DNA of 64,000 bases, from contig CM062386.1 in the NCBI GenBank assembly GCA_031310005.1, forward strand, positions 1,550,001-1,614,000. Reading direction: 5' to 3'. Of this stretch, positions 1 to 11,755 are shown piece by piece. The notes beneath the pieces were generated by a model that saw only the letters and a program-made list of their open reading frames with translations, made no database searches and had not been told where the DNA came from. The position numbers were made by a program, and so were the translations under genes. The stretch is from Dactylellina haptotyla. Taxonomy: Eukaryota > Ascomycota > Orbiliomycetes > Orbiliales > Orbiliaceae. Within the stretch, counting starts at the first letter, position 1, and each line of letters starts with the position of its first letter.

Positions 1-1
1 C

Positions 2-2606
2 GTCATATACACCGGTACACAAACACGACAAGCCCTTTCTACTTCAAAATCCCGCTCAAAAACCGGTCTCCTCGAAATCGAAATCAACACCCTCACCAAG
101 ATCCTCTGTGCACTCACCCTGACAATCTCGATCCTTCTCGTCGTGCTCCACTACACCTCGCCCAAAGACCCAACGAAAAGCGAAAACCATGCCAAGCTCA
201 GCGATATGCCCTGGTATGTTGCTATCCTGAGATTTTTGATCTTGTTTAGCACCATTATTCCGATCAGTTTGCGTGTCAACCTCGACATGGGGAAGAGCGT
301 CTACGCTTGGTTCATCGAACGGGACAAGGGTATAGAGGGAACTGTCGTCAGAACTAGTACCATCCCCGAAGAACTCGGAAGAGTTGAGTACCTATTGACA
401 GATAAAACCGGTACTCTTACTCAGAATGGTATGTGGATGAAATTCTAACCAGAAGAGACCCGTTTACTAACAGTAGTGTAGAGATGGAACTTAAGAAAAT
501 TCACGTCGGAACGGTTTCATACGCTGGAGAAGCAATGGACGAAGTCACGAGTTACGTGCGCCAAGCGTATTCAGACCATCACCAAAGCAGCACCCCAGTC
601 GACCCATTCGCGGATCCTATTGATACCCCAACATCTATCCAGACGGCCCAGACCCGGTCTCGCCGAGAGATTGGCTCCAGAGTACGGGATGTCGTCGTAG
701 CTCTGGCACTCGCCCATAACGTCACACCTACCCACGATGATTCAAGCGGCGAAACAAGCTATCAAGCCGCATCCCCTGATGAAATCGCGATCGTGAAGTG
801 GACAGAAAGCGTCGGGTTGAAACTGGTCCAGCGCGACAGGAAGAGCATACAGCTAGCTAATGTGGATAACGGAAAGATTGTGGTTCGCATCAAGATTCTC
901 GAAATATTCCCCTTCACGTCAGAAAATAAAAGAATGGGCATAGTAGCCCGATTTCTGAATCCCGAAGACACCATGGAGAACCCCACTGGCGATATTTGGT
1001 TCTTTCAAAAGGGTGCCGATACCGTAATGGCGAAAATTGTAGCCTCTAACGACTGGCTAGAAGAGGAGTGCGGCAACATGGCTAGAGAAGGATTGAGAAC
1101 CCTAGTTGTTGGAAGGAAGAGGATGAGCATACAACAATACGAAGAGTTCTCGAGACAGTATAAAGCTGCAAGTCTAAACCTCAGCTCGGATCGCGATATA
1201 GAGATGGTCAAAGTAGTCGCTGAGCTTCTGGAGCAGGAACTGGAGCTTCTCGGTGTTACAGGTGTTGAAGATCGACTGCAATTGGATGTCAAGCCGAGCT
1301 TGGAGTTGCTAAGAAACGCCGGTATCAAGATTTGGATGTTGACCGGAGATAAGGTGGAAACCGCCAGGTGTGTCGGAGTTAGCGCAAAGTTGATCGCTCG
1401 AGGGCAGTTCATCTACACCATCGAGAGACGTGAGTTATCCCTATTACGAGATGTACCGATTAGTCACTAATATCCTCAAAGTCAAAGAGAAGGACTCCGC
1501 CTACGACGCACTCGAGCTTTTGAATAGCAAACCCGATAGCGCTCTTATTATCGACGGTGAATCCCTATCGCTATATCTCGACCATTACAAAGACAAATTC
1601 ATCTCGATAGCCACTCGCCTCCCCGCTGTTATCGCCTGCCGATGTTCTCCAACCCAAAAGGCCGACGTGGCGCTTCTAATCCGCACATACACTAAGAAGC
1701 GAATATGTTGTATCGGTGATGGAGGTAACGATGTCAGCATGATCCAAGCCGCTGACGTCGGTGTCGGTATCGTCGGAAAAGAAGGACGACAAGCAAGCTT
1801 GGCAGCCGACTTTAGTATCCTCCAATTTAAGAATCTAGTCAAGCTGCTGGTATGGCACGGGCGATGTAGCTACAAGAGAAGCGCAAAATTGGCACAGTTC
1901 GTGATGCACAGAGGTCTAGTCATCAGTGTTTGTCAAACATTGTTCAGCATCGCGAGCCGGTTTGAACCTATTGCGCTTTATCAGGTATGTGACCTCAGAA
2001 CTCATACCCCTTTGTAGAGCTCTAATAACTCAAGTGGGATCATAGGGTTGGCTGCTTGTCGGTTATGCTACGATATACACCATGTTTCCCGTTTTCTCGC
2101 TCGTTTTGGATCGCGATATCGACGAATCGCTCGCGAACCTCTACCCGGAACTCTACAAAGAGCTTACGTCCGGACAATCACTCAGTTATAAAACTTTCTT
2201 CATCTGGGTCCTCGTTTCTGTCTACCAAGGCAGCGTCATCCAGGGTCTTAGTCAGCTCCTCGTCAAGTTCAACTCGACGGACCCGCCAGATGTGCTACAG
2301 GATAAATTCGGCCGAATGGTCACGATTAGTTTCACCGCATTGGTATTGACGGAGTTGATAATGGTCGCGCTGGAAGTAACAACTTGGTGTCTGTGGATGG
2401 TGATCGCGGAGGTTGGAACCGTTGTTGTGTTTTTCGCTAGTTGGCCGTTGATTAAGGATCTCTTAGATCTGGATAGCGTGAAGAGTATTTGGTATTGGGC
2501 TGAGGTTATTGGGGTTATTACTATCGCTATAGGGCCTGTAGCGATCGGTAAGGCTGTGAGAGGCTGGTGGCGGCCGGAGAACTACCAGAAGGTGCAGGGT
2601 GCTTGA
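2..2606 (+). CDS. P4-type ATPase, Neo1/ATP9A class phospholipid flippase (5' partial)
   Basis: Exons <2-428, 482-1429, 1482-1984 and 2046-2606 join in one frame of 812 residues; the N-terminus, with the first membrane helices and actuator domain, lies outside the window. The protein should move aminophospholipids from the lumenal to the cytosolic leaflet of endosome/Golgi membranes by ATP-driven transport. Visible motifs are PISLRVNLD in helix 4, DKTGTLTQN with the phosphorylated Asp (spanning the first intron), [14 protein letters not shown], and the hinge [16 protein letters not shown]. The last exon gives the C-terminal membrane helices. [12 protein letters not shown] is typical of the Neo1/ATP9 class rather than Drs2/Dnf, and this class acts without a Cdc50 partner. 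Introns are 53, 52 and 61 bp. The acceptor of the second intron (CAAAG) is non-canonical before the AG but keeps the frame. Product call is firm; exact orthology to NEO1 is inferred. Confidence 0.93.
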
Positions 2607-3232
2607 GGTGGGAGAGTAGTGTTTCTTTTTGGTGCATTACAGGTGTTTTGGGTTTTATACATTACCACTATTGTTTCTTGTTTTGTTTAAAATATAATGT
2701 CTTGATGTAGACTTTGTACGTGTTTCTCATGGGGAATGGATGTTTGAAAGTTTTGGTGATGTGCATATTAGCAACTTTTTTCAATTTATATTTTTCACAT
2801 TGATGCTTCCGAACGAGATACCTGCGCATTTACAAGATATCAAAAGCGTAAGAGGGCAGAAGCGTGCGTATTGGTATAATTTTACTGCTGTAACGGTAGG
2901 CACAGCATATGGCTTTTTCTTCAGCAATTGCCAAAGGTCTCGTCTCGGTCCTCTCCACAACACAACCGCTCATAATATCGCACTTCTAAATGCTTCATAT
3001 AGGACTAGCAAAATAAGACCCGAAATTAGTAATTGCCTAGATGCTCGCCGGTAGTGAGAGCAATCTAGTAAACAATAAAGAGACGTAGAAGAGATATATA
3101 TCTGTACCATGTCTTCGGCAGAATAGATACTGGCATATATTTTCTGTTCGCTCCGCCCAGCCGCCAAAAAGATCTTTTCAACGAGCAGTTTGTTCAAACG
3201 GAAGCAGCTTGATGTTTGAACGACCCAAATCC
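2607..3232. other. Intergenic: 3' flank of the P4-ATPase and tRNA
   Basis: About 0.6 kb with no supportable gene. It must contain the 3' UTR of the flippase gene. Small open frames on both strands show no domain and no conserved-looking composition. Confidence 0.6.
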
Positions 3233-3240
3233 AAAAAAAA
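3233..3240 (-). terminator. RNA polymerase III terminator of the tRNA-Ser gene
   Basis: On the minus strand a run of eight T lies six bases beyond the discriminator base of the tRNA. This is the usual pol III stop signal. Confidence 0.8.
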
Positions 3241-3246
3241 GAATGG

Positions 3247-3344
3247 CGTCGCCGATAGGACTCGAACCTATGCCCCCGAAAGGAATTGATAGTCTAGAAA
3301 GGGAGAATTCTAGTCAATCGCCTTAACCACTCGGCCACAGCGAC
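3247..3344 (-). tRNA. tRNA-Ser(AGA) with 17-nt intron
   Basis: The reverse complement starts GTCGCTGTGGCCGAGTGG and ends in CGGCGAC plus discriminator G; the acceptor stem pairs fully. A box TGGCCGAGTGG and B box GGTTCGAATCC are intact. The anticodon stem ATTGA/TCAAT closes the loop CTAGAAA, giving anticodon AGA. The intron is 3291-3307 (17 nt), one base 3' of the anticodon, the normal place for nuclear tRNA introns; it carries TCTAG, which can pair with the anticodon region. A long variable arm with TTTCGGGG is present, as expected for a class II serine tRNA. Mature length is 81 nt before CCA addition. The three bases after the discriminator happen to read CCA in the genome. Confidence 0.95.
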
Positions 3345-3921
3345 ATCTTGTGATGAAGGTTAATTGTTGAGAAAGCCATCATCACGCAGACAGCAAGAGA
3401 ACAACACAACTACCACCAACCGTCAAGCCTTCAGCTTCGCAGAGAGTCCAAAGGGTGACTATTAGCCGCAGGCATCCCGTTCTATCCGTAGGTGTTAATA
3501 ACCTCTTAACCACAACCGAGTGGACTTTCTAGGTTTGTAAATAATTGTCTAATTTCAAATTTGGTCTCCGGGTCGAGTATACGATTTGTAGAGAGAGAAC
3601 ACCTTATATTTTGCTATTAGTCTTGGAGAAATAGTATGCAACAGCCACAACACATTTCCAAACTATCAATATGATGGATTTCACACTCAGTCTCGTAACC
3701 AGATGTTGTTATGGAGCAGCCGAAAAATACGAAGCTAAGACACAGAGCACCGGAAGATTCTGATATTATGAAGGGGGAGAAAAGTTTTAAATTCAATATG
3801 CAGCCAAAGGGAAAAAAGGAAATAACTAGATAAAAAAATCCGCGCCGGGTAGTTCTGACTAGCTATAAACAGGTCGGTCGTTCTGGGGTATAAAATCTTC
3901 CAACACGCCCTAGTTCCCTTC
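3345..3921. other. Intergenic between tRNA-Ser and the small secreted protein gene
   Basis: Holds the upstream side of the tRNA gene and the 3' flank of the minus-strand secreted protein gene. I see no coding signal in it. Confidence 0.55.
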
Positions 3922-4357
3922 CTACTTGTGCTCGCATAGAACCTTCTTCCATCCAAACCAACACGCGTTCGAGGAGAGACCGACACAGGCCATCTTGTCG
4001 TTGTCGCACTTGTCTGCTGTGGCGTTTTCACGGACGCGTGTCCAGCCATCTGGGCACTTGTTACCCTTGCAGAAAGGAGCTTCACCGAACCATTGTTGGG
4101 TAGGTCCGCTTGCTGTTGATAATGAAGATATATTAGTACGTATTCTACTTTAAACCCGGGTTTGGGAGATTGTTCTTACGAGCAGCAACGGCAGCTGGCT
4201 TAGCGTCCTTTGCAGGCTTGGCAGCTGCCTTGTCACCCTTCTCGTGCTTGACAGTGGCTCCAGCGGCCTTTGCGGATGTGGTGTGGGTTGGGGATGGAGC
4301 CGCAGCAACAGAGACGACGGAAACCGCGAGGAGGAGTAGGCCGGCGGAGAACTTCAT
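3922..4357 (-). CDS. Small secreted cysteine-rich protein (122 aa)
   Basis: Two exons, 4180-4357 and 3922-4112, with a 67-bp intron (GTAAGA..CAACAG, branch-like TACTAAT). Residues 1-20 form a clear signal peptide (MKFSAGLLLLAVSVVSVAAA). Residues 21-60 are a low-complexity Ala/Lys linker. The C-terminal ~60 residues carry exactly six Cys with spacing C-3-C-15-C-6-C-7-C-8-C and begin with the pattern W-F-G-x-A-P-F-C. From memory, W-x-G-x-A-P-F-C..G-x-K-V-x-C is a recurring small secreted module in fungi, probably disulfide-knotted; the function is unknown. No membrane anchor or GPI signal is seen, so the product is likely released. It could be an effector, an antimicrobial or a wall protein; the sequence does not decide. 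Confidence 0.85.
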
Positions 4358-6261
4358 TTTGTTGTGTGTATTGTGATTGGAAATTTATATATTGTGAAAA
4401 AAAAGATTGCTTAAAGATTGAAACTTCAAGCAGGGAAATGCAGATGGGTATAAAAGATGAAACTTTTTCGTTACTCGTGAGAAGCGTTAAGACCCGTAAA
4501 AAGAATGAGGGTGCAAAAAATCTAGAGAAGACAAGAACTTATATCCAAGGAATGTCGGTAAATTTTCAAAGGGGACAAAAAGAGTGAATAAGAATTCCTT
4601 CCAAAGACACTGCTACTCTATCTGCTGAGTGATGGTGATAGAAGAAGGGAAAAGGTTGAAAGAACGGGGTAGCTTCATATTTATAAAAAAATAATTGGTA
4701 TGTCTATGCCAAGGCCGCCTGATTATATCAGTACATACTATGCAGGCACAAATCCACAGTGCGTAGTTGTAACCGTGAACATAGCTATAGAGGATGTTGA
4801 AGCGGATAACAACTTGAGGACTTTGGGCAACCGATAGGTCGTCTCTTTTGGCAGCTGTTGTCCTGCAGTTGCCAAACTGGGAAACGAGGTTAGCTCGTTC
4901 GGATACCCCAGATCCTAGCGTTCGCGGGCGGTGCTATCAAACACGTATCGATACGCTGAGTGTCGGCTTTGTTCCCCCCAAACCCGCCTCCCGTCCCGAT
5001 AACGCAGGGCCCACTTTGAAGGCATCGCAACCTTTGAAAAGACACTGTGGTAGAAAGACCTGGCTCGAAATAACTTGAAAGGCATCCAGAGCAGCATCTC
5101 GGTTCCAGCTGGTCTTGTCAACTAAACTCTGCTCATTTTACGGTCGCCATGTAGACACCGTTCTGGTGAATTGGCCACACAACACAACGCTTTCGATGAC
5201 CTGAACCGTCAATGGCGGCCAAGACCAACCCACAACGGACGCTCAGCTTGAAGATCTTAGGAATAGAACGAGATGATGAAGGTTCTTTGCGACTGTATCG
5301 GATTCGCCTGTATTATTTTATCTGTTCCACGTGGTAATCGGCTCTTGAAAATGCGATATGGGGTCGATAGATTTGCGATTGGCTACTGGATAATTAAGGC
5401 GACAAGAATAGTGCACCAAAAGAATGAGCAGTAGGTGTCAATATCAAAAAGTTAATACTCAATCTGCGACAAGGAGTTTCCCGACTTTTGCTGCACACTT
5501 GTACATTTCGATTTTTAAATGTATACGTGCAGGCTAAACCTTCATTATTGCTTCTATTACCAGTGGTTCTCCGTGTATATTTGCCAAAGGCGAGTTTCTA
5601 TGAAGGAATCCACTCCAAAGTGGTATTCATATTCAACACAATCCTACCAGATGCACCAGACTTAAAAGGCTAAAAGGATCTGAAGTTGACCTTTCTGATC
5701 ACAGAGTCGGCCGCGGAGGTAAGAGAGAAGATTTGCTTAAGATTCCTGGTATCAATTCAAAGGTCCTAATAGGTCAACCATCAATAAATCTGGTGGCTGA
5801 TACCCATCTCTACGATTTGACCTGACCTAGGACAAACACAAAGTTGGTGATGAGCTCTGAAATGCTCAACCTTGCCCTTAGTAACATGTTTTATTTTAAA
5901 TTTTCGAGTATATCGATTGGCCGAAAAAGAAGCAGAAGGGCATTACTGAAAAAATTGAGCGGGTATGTCGATATACCTATTGGGTGAAGGACGAGTTCAG
6001 GCATCCTTTGGTGCGGATGCGTGGCACAGCCTATCACAATGCGCCGACCCAATGTGATTTGGTGAGGGATATCACAAATTCGAGCAATGCGTTTGAGAAA
6101 TCGAGATGCCCAAGGCTGAGCTACTTTGTAAATATAAGTCCCAGCCCTGCCTTTTACAATGCCTTTGAGAACGAGAACTTATCACCATCTGTAGGCTCGA
6201 ATTCAAGATGCTCGTGACAAAGTGTGTACTTTAGCTGGTTGGATAATGATTCGATGAAGAG
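4358..6261. other. 1.9-kb intergenic region between divergent genes
   Basis: Divergent promoter space between the secreted protein (minus) and the DnaJ gene (plus). TATA-like stretches occur near 4380-4392 and 4676-4684. Short open frames near 4.9-5.1 kb and 6.0-6.2 kb have no recognisable domain or splice structure. No repeat or RNA gene seen. Confidence 0.5.
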
Positions 6262-7799
6262 ATGGCAACACAAAACCACTACTCGATCCTCGGCCTATCA
6301 ATTTCAGCTACGGCGGACGAAATCAGGCGGCAATACAAAATAAAGGCTCTCGAGACGCATCCTGATAAAAACGGTAGCTCGAAAACTGCAAAGGAAGCCT
6401 TCCAAAAGGTTAGTATATATCTGGCAGTTGTAGCAGTTTGCTGCTCTCCCTGTCAGTCGCTCCACGTTGGTAAAACGTGGGAACCCACTCGCTAACCTAT
6501 TTTGATTCGGGTTTTCGTAATAAATCTGAATAGGTTCAAGCCGCCTACGAATGTCTCTCAGATCCGGTTAAAAAGACTGTTTACGATCGATTACATAGAG
6601 CATCCTTCCCATCAACGGCCAATAATGCCTCAGGCACCAACAGCCACAACTCGAAACCGGGCGGAACGGCATATTCATCGTACGGCCCGAACTATAGTTA
6701 TTCGACGCCGGCAGAAGTAGCGGCGGAAGAAGAACGCCTTCGGGTGAAAAGAGAAGCACACAATGCTCGAAAGAGTAATCTTGACTGGCAAAAGTATCTA
6801 TTCAAATCGAAGAGGGATAAAATAGCAGAATACGAGAGAAAAATAGCACAGGCCAACGATGAAATTCACAAGCGAGAACAAGACCGCAAGGCAAGAACGA
6901 CACGCACTTGGCTTGGTGGTATGCTTTGGGGCGAAGTGGTCTTGACGGAGGCGGAAAATGACGAAAAAAAGAAGAAGGATCTTGAGAGTTTACAAAGCAT
7001 CGCTAGTCTCAGAGTTAAGATTGCCAAACTAGAACAAGAGATTGAAGGCGAACGAGCAAATGAAAATGAGTTAAAAGACTGGGAAGAGCAGGCTGAGATC
7101 CTCCGTAAGGAGGAATATGATCACAACATCAAAAAGGCGCGCCATAGAGCTCAGGAAGAACGCGCAGCAAGACGGCGAGCGGAAGAATTGGCAAAGGAAG
7201 CAAGGGAAAAAGCGGAAAAAGAGCGCTTCGAAAAGCTAAGAAAAGCTCAAGAAGAACAACAAAGACAGTGGATGGAGGAGTGTGAGAGGAGAAGGAGGGA
7301 GGACGAGGAACGAGAAAGACTCTATATACAAAGGCTACAACGAGAAAGACAAGAACGTGAAGCACAGAAGAAAGAGAAAGAGCGGCAGTTAAAAGAAAAA
7401 CGGGAGAGAGAACAACGAGTAAAAGAACATCAGGAATATTACCGAAAGTGGAAGGAGCAGCAAGAAAGAGATCACCGCGAGAGGGAACAGCAGGAACATA
7501 GGCAAGAGCAAATTCGCTTAGATGCAGAAAAGCGCCTGCGAGAATCTCAACGACAGGAAGCTCAACCGCGGGATAGCACCTCGCAAAAACCTAGGGCCCC
7601 ACGGCCCAATCGCGGCAAGACAAAGCCACCAGCAACGCACGTAGTATGTTCCCATAAAAAGTACTGGAAGAAAATCGAAGTCTCCTCAGAGAACTGTAGT
7701 CAGTGCGGTCGACACTTCAAGGCCTTCATTTTCCAGTGCCCGGAATGTCCAACTCGTGCATGTTCCACTTGCCGAGACCAGCTTAAAGGGAAGAAATAA
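6262..7799 (+). CDS. DnaJ (Hsp40) protein with long charged helix and C-terminal Cys cluster
   Basis: Exons 6262-6408 and 6534-7799 (intron 125 bp) encode 470 residues. Residues 1-72 are a J domain with the essential HPD (ETHPDKNG) followed by the helix AFQKVQAAYECLSDP, so it should stimulate an Hsp70 ATPase. Residues ~150-400 are almost entirely Glu/Arg/Lys/Gln, a predicted long single helix or coiled coil. The C-terminus (~420-465) has a CSH, two CxxC pairs (CSQC, CPEC) and a final CSTC, a likely zinc-binding fold. There is no canonical DnaJ Gly/Phe region or central zinc domain, so this is a class C (DNAJC-like) J protein. The intron splits the J domain. Its Hsp70 partner and client are unknown. 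Confidence 0.88.
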
Positions 7800-8288
7800 A
7801 CCAAAGCCCAATTATATTCCGAACAATACAAACCACGTATACTAGACATAGGGATGAGTACATCCGCTTTATTACATACCTTGACGCCTGCAGTAATCCT
7901 TAAATGACAATTTAGTTTGAGATATCGTTAGTATGAGGATGAACTTGTGCAGTTCGTGGATTATTTAGCATAATTAGTACTGTTCTATTTCATTTCAAGC
8001 GAAAACGTTGTTTTTAATGTTATAGATTTCCCGCGGTCTTGCAACTGCACCGCTACTGTTTTTATAATAGTTGCAATTTCAAACTCTGGCTTTAGAAATG
8101 TAAAGTGCTTGCTTCTGCACGCCTCAACTTGTCCTATAACTACCACCTCCACTTGCAACGGATCAGGATAAAAGCCTTACATTCTGATTAAATACATAAA
8201 TCATCCCAAACTCTTCTCATATTCTCTGCATCCAACTTTCAATCCTGATCTTACTATACTCATAACCGGTACTAACTCACGCCCTAAA
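7800..8288. other. Intergenic, 0.49 kb
   Basis: 3' flank of the DnaJ gene and promoter of the next plus-strand gene. No gene or repeat seen. Confidence 0.55.
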
Positions 8289-9515
8289 ATGTCTGACTGG
8301 ATCACCCTCCAAAGTCTACCTTCAGAAAAGTTCGAAAGCATCAAGCTTCTAGTCGAAAAGGTACTGTGTCTTGAAATTGCAGGAACTGCCTTCATCGCAG
8401 TATCAGGCTTAAATTGGTACAATGCTTTGCAAACGCCCAACTCTGCTTTTAGGGAGTTTGAGTCTGAACTCAGGATGATGTATATGGTTATCGCGGAGAG
8501 ACTTCAAGAGGATATTCCCAAGTTGGAATTAAAAGCGGAGGTAATATATGCGATATATCCAAACATCTTGATTTTTACATCATCTAAACTTCCACAGATT
8601 GTACAGAAATACACTAGAAATTATGACGACAAGCTAGCCGAGCTTGCTGTTGTTGTCGAAGCAGTACGCGCACTTGCTGAATTAGCGCATCTACCCATTG
8701 CGGACCAACCCAAATGGCCCGAGTTACCACCATGGAATCACGCCAAGTTCCCCAGCCACTCAATCCTTACTAGATCCAATCAAAATGCCATTGAGAAGTA
8801 TATAGTTGGAATTCTGGTAGAAGCCGGTCTCTGGGGTGGAGTCGTGTTTTTCGACGATTCCGATAAGGAAAACAATGAAAACAAGGTAGCCAATGCTCCG
8901 ACCAATTGGGGTCCCATTCACTAATTTTTGTTATTCTTATTGTAGATAAAAGATGTCTATATTCTGCCTACTCTCACGCGAACGCTACATAAGGTGGATA
9001 AATCTAGCGTCGCAGATTTGCTGGTGTCTATGCCTAAGGATGGCTTCCATGCAGCAAACCCACTACTGAAACGAACGTCGGATTCGATGTCGATACGAGA
9101 TGCCAAGATCGCTGGAATATGGACGGGGGAGGGTCCTTTTTTCAAAACCGGGCCGGCGTCCCGTTGGGTGAGTGACAGAATACCAGAGTTTCTTTCGGAG
9201 TTGTACGAGGAGTCGTATAGAGGATGGGATGGAGCATCGAGCGAAGAGTCTGATGATGAAGACTCAGATGAGGACTCAGGTGAGGACTCAGATGATGAGT
9301 CGGATGAAGATTCAGATGGGATACCAGATGAGCGAACGATTGAAGAGTTAAGCGATGGATCGAGCGAAGAACCAGACTTTGAACCAGGCTTTGAATCAGA
9401 CGATAGATCAGATCAAGAAAAACAGGAATTTAGGGGTGTCCCCACTCGCGAAGATCTTACTCAGGAGCTTGCACGTTGGAGAGCCTATCGAGTAGCTTCT
9501 ACAAACTATTCTTAA
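8289..9515 (+). CDS. Hypothetical protein with acidic Asp/Glu/Ser tail
   Basis: Three exons, 8289-8540, 8598-8885 and 8946-9515 (introns 57 and 60 bp, both phase 0), encode 369 residues. I recognise no family. The first ~180 residues look helical and globular, with no signal peptide or membrane segment. Around residues 277-340 there is a dense run of short Ser-Asp-Glu repeats (DEDSDEDSGEDSDDE and similar), a possible CK2-phosphorylated or chromatin/histone-binding acidic patch. The repeats in the DNA (GATGAAGACTCAGATGAGG units) suggest local slippage. Start chosen as the first ATG of the open frame. The gene model is likely; the function is unknown. Confidence 0.7.
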
Positions 9516-9891
9516 ACTACCGAACAAGAGTGAGTAACCTCATCTGTCAGGTATATTTTGAATGTTGCTCGTTCAGAAGACCTGGGAAAATCAGAAGTCT
9601 AGATAGGCTCCAACAAAAAGAATTATAAATTTCGCTAGATTCAAATAGGAAGAAATGGTAAAAATTGATAATTTACTAGTTTGAGAAGCATTTAGAGGAT
9701 TCGTGTATGTGCCTTCGCAAGTTTTATAAAACCTATCGCTCACCCTAAGAGTATCTCGCAGGGAAAAACCTAACAGTATTGGAAAACACGCCGAATTTGC
9801 GCCTATATTTTATGTTTTATCAGTATAACGTATATCAATACTTATCCAAACCAGAATTTGTGAGGATCAGCAAGAGAAAAAAGAATGTTCC
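9516..9891. other. Intergenic between convergent genes
   Basis: Short convergent 3' space between the acidic-tailed protein and F-box gene 1. Nothing else seen. Confidence 0.5.
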
Positions 9892-11755
9892 TCACCGAGT
9901 GTCCCAGGGCATCCACGCTTCTAACTCTGTTGGAAAGCTAAGTCTTGAATGTAGTCGCACTAGCTCTTCCTCCGTCAACTCCGTATATGCAAAGTTCCTT
10001 CCTCGACAGAATGGTTCTTTGATATTCCATATATCCTTTACATGTAGCTCAAGTACCCTAGGCCATTCCTTGAACGGTTTCCGGAAACCCGTCATCAAAT
10101 ACCGGAACGGTGGCTTTCCGTCTCTAGAAGGCAGTAGTAACTTCGATAATCTTCTAATTTCAGCAGAATTCGGAAAATTCAGAAGATTTGTTGGTGGTAT
10201 CTCTGTAAGCAGCAAATATAGTGTCTCGAGATTTGGTGGCGGTTTGAAATTGGAATCCAACATTTCCTAGGGTTCACAAAGCTTAGGATTGCATAGATCT
10301 TACTGAGAGTGTCCCTTAACATACCACTTCATACATACAAACTCCTAGCTCCAGCAGTTGAGGGTAAGCACTGAAATCCATTTCCTCCCTCATCAAGAGG
10401 TTTCCTGGCCACATCTTTAGAATAAAAGATTCAAAGGTATCCTCGGATCCATGATGTTGAATAGTCGATCTCCAGAAGAGCTTCACCAATGTCTCGCGGT
10501 GATTATAAATACCATCTTTGATACTACTTGGCTCATGAGGATACTCTAATACGAGCTCTTTCAGCCCTTTAAATGAGAGCAACAACTCCTCTACTCTTTC
10601 GAGCTCTATAGTCTCCCCAATATGCAATGACCTCAGGCGCAAAGGTTCTTTGCATGTTAACAACAGATCCAAAGCGAGTGTACCGCAATAGTTGAGCTTG
10701 AGAAATTCTAGATTCGAGAAATCACCCAATGGGGTTGTAAATAAAGAGGCGACCACCTCCATATTATCAGGGAGACAATCCAAACATAGCCGCTTCAACG
10801 ATGATAGTCGCGACACATTGTCAATGTATATCCTGCGTATATATTCTAGCATTCTAGTTTCATCCATTTGATTAGCAATGGCATGCTCAGCATATGGATA
10901 AGTATTCTCTAGTCTATGAGAGAGAAATCGTAGGTTTAAATGGAGTGACCGGATCGTATCCTTATTTGCCGCCAATGCCTCAAAGAGCGGTGGGATATCT
11001 TCAAGCTGCAACATGGAAAGGGTAAGGTCAGTGAGCGCTGTTCTGCCGGCCAACAAGCGATTCACTAAGCCTCCAGGGTATGGTGTGGAATCTGTCTGGT
11101 TCTGCGGGAATCGATTTAGGTATGTCCTAACTCCAAAGCATTCGAAGATAGATTTGATACGACGTTGATTAGATTTAAGATGGTCGATAACCTGCTCCGA
11201 AACCAGTAAACCGTCGCAGATTCTATATATACCGTTCTCACTCCATTAGTACATAGCCTAATATCTTTTCAAACCTTGTTCCCTAAGATATACCTAAGCA
11301 ACAACATACATTAAGCCCCGCAACTGATCCCGTTCAAGTCTTTCGAGAAACAAAAGCATAGTCTTATCTATCGTCTGCGAAAATTCTGTAGCGAAGTACT
11401 GTGCTTGTGGGATACCGCAGCTGAACGTATCAATGCCACAATATCTCACATGTCTGAGACCAGGGTGCTGTCGCCTCCTCAAAAAAGACCGCGCATCCTT
11501 TTTTTCAATCCCTTTCGCATGGTGCCCTCTCAGTATGACCGTTCTGTATAATACGGGACTTGCAATTTCGCGGAAACGGCTGCATACAAGACACAGCCGT
11601 CTAATATCACCATACACGTCCAGCTACGAGGTACAGTCCCGGTAATCAGCGCACAAAGCCAGTCCTGATCGTTTACTGAACTATGAATAACTCACGTAGC
11701 TAAATATCTCCGTCGTCAGCTCGGTGGGAAGATCCAAGAGTAACGCCATCTCCAT
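9892..11755 (-). CDS. F-box protein with leucine-rich region (paralogue 1)
   Basis: Four exons, 11696-11755, 11310-11623, 10325-11222 and 9892-10266, encode 548 residues. The F-box is at the N-terminus: LPTELTTEIFSYLDVYGDI, then RRLCLVCSRFREIASPVLYR. The first intron cuts right after the FSY of the F-box. The remainder is Leu-rich with repeated LxxLxL units, as in substrate-binding LRR-like regions. Expected role: substrate receptor of an SCF (Skp1-cullin-F-box) ubiquitin ligase in cytosol or nucleus. I start at MEMALLLDLPTE (11755); the frame is open further upstream to 11869, but that part does not look like an F-box leader. Intron phases are 0, 2, 0, the same as in the two other F-box genes of this window, which marks them as paralogues. 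Confidence 0.85.

Noticed and set aside
1005-1412. Minus-strand frame of 135 codons
   Set aside because: Antisense to the P4-ATPase nucleotide-binding domain, which carries the diagnostic motifs.
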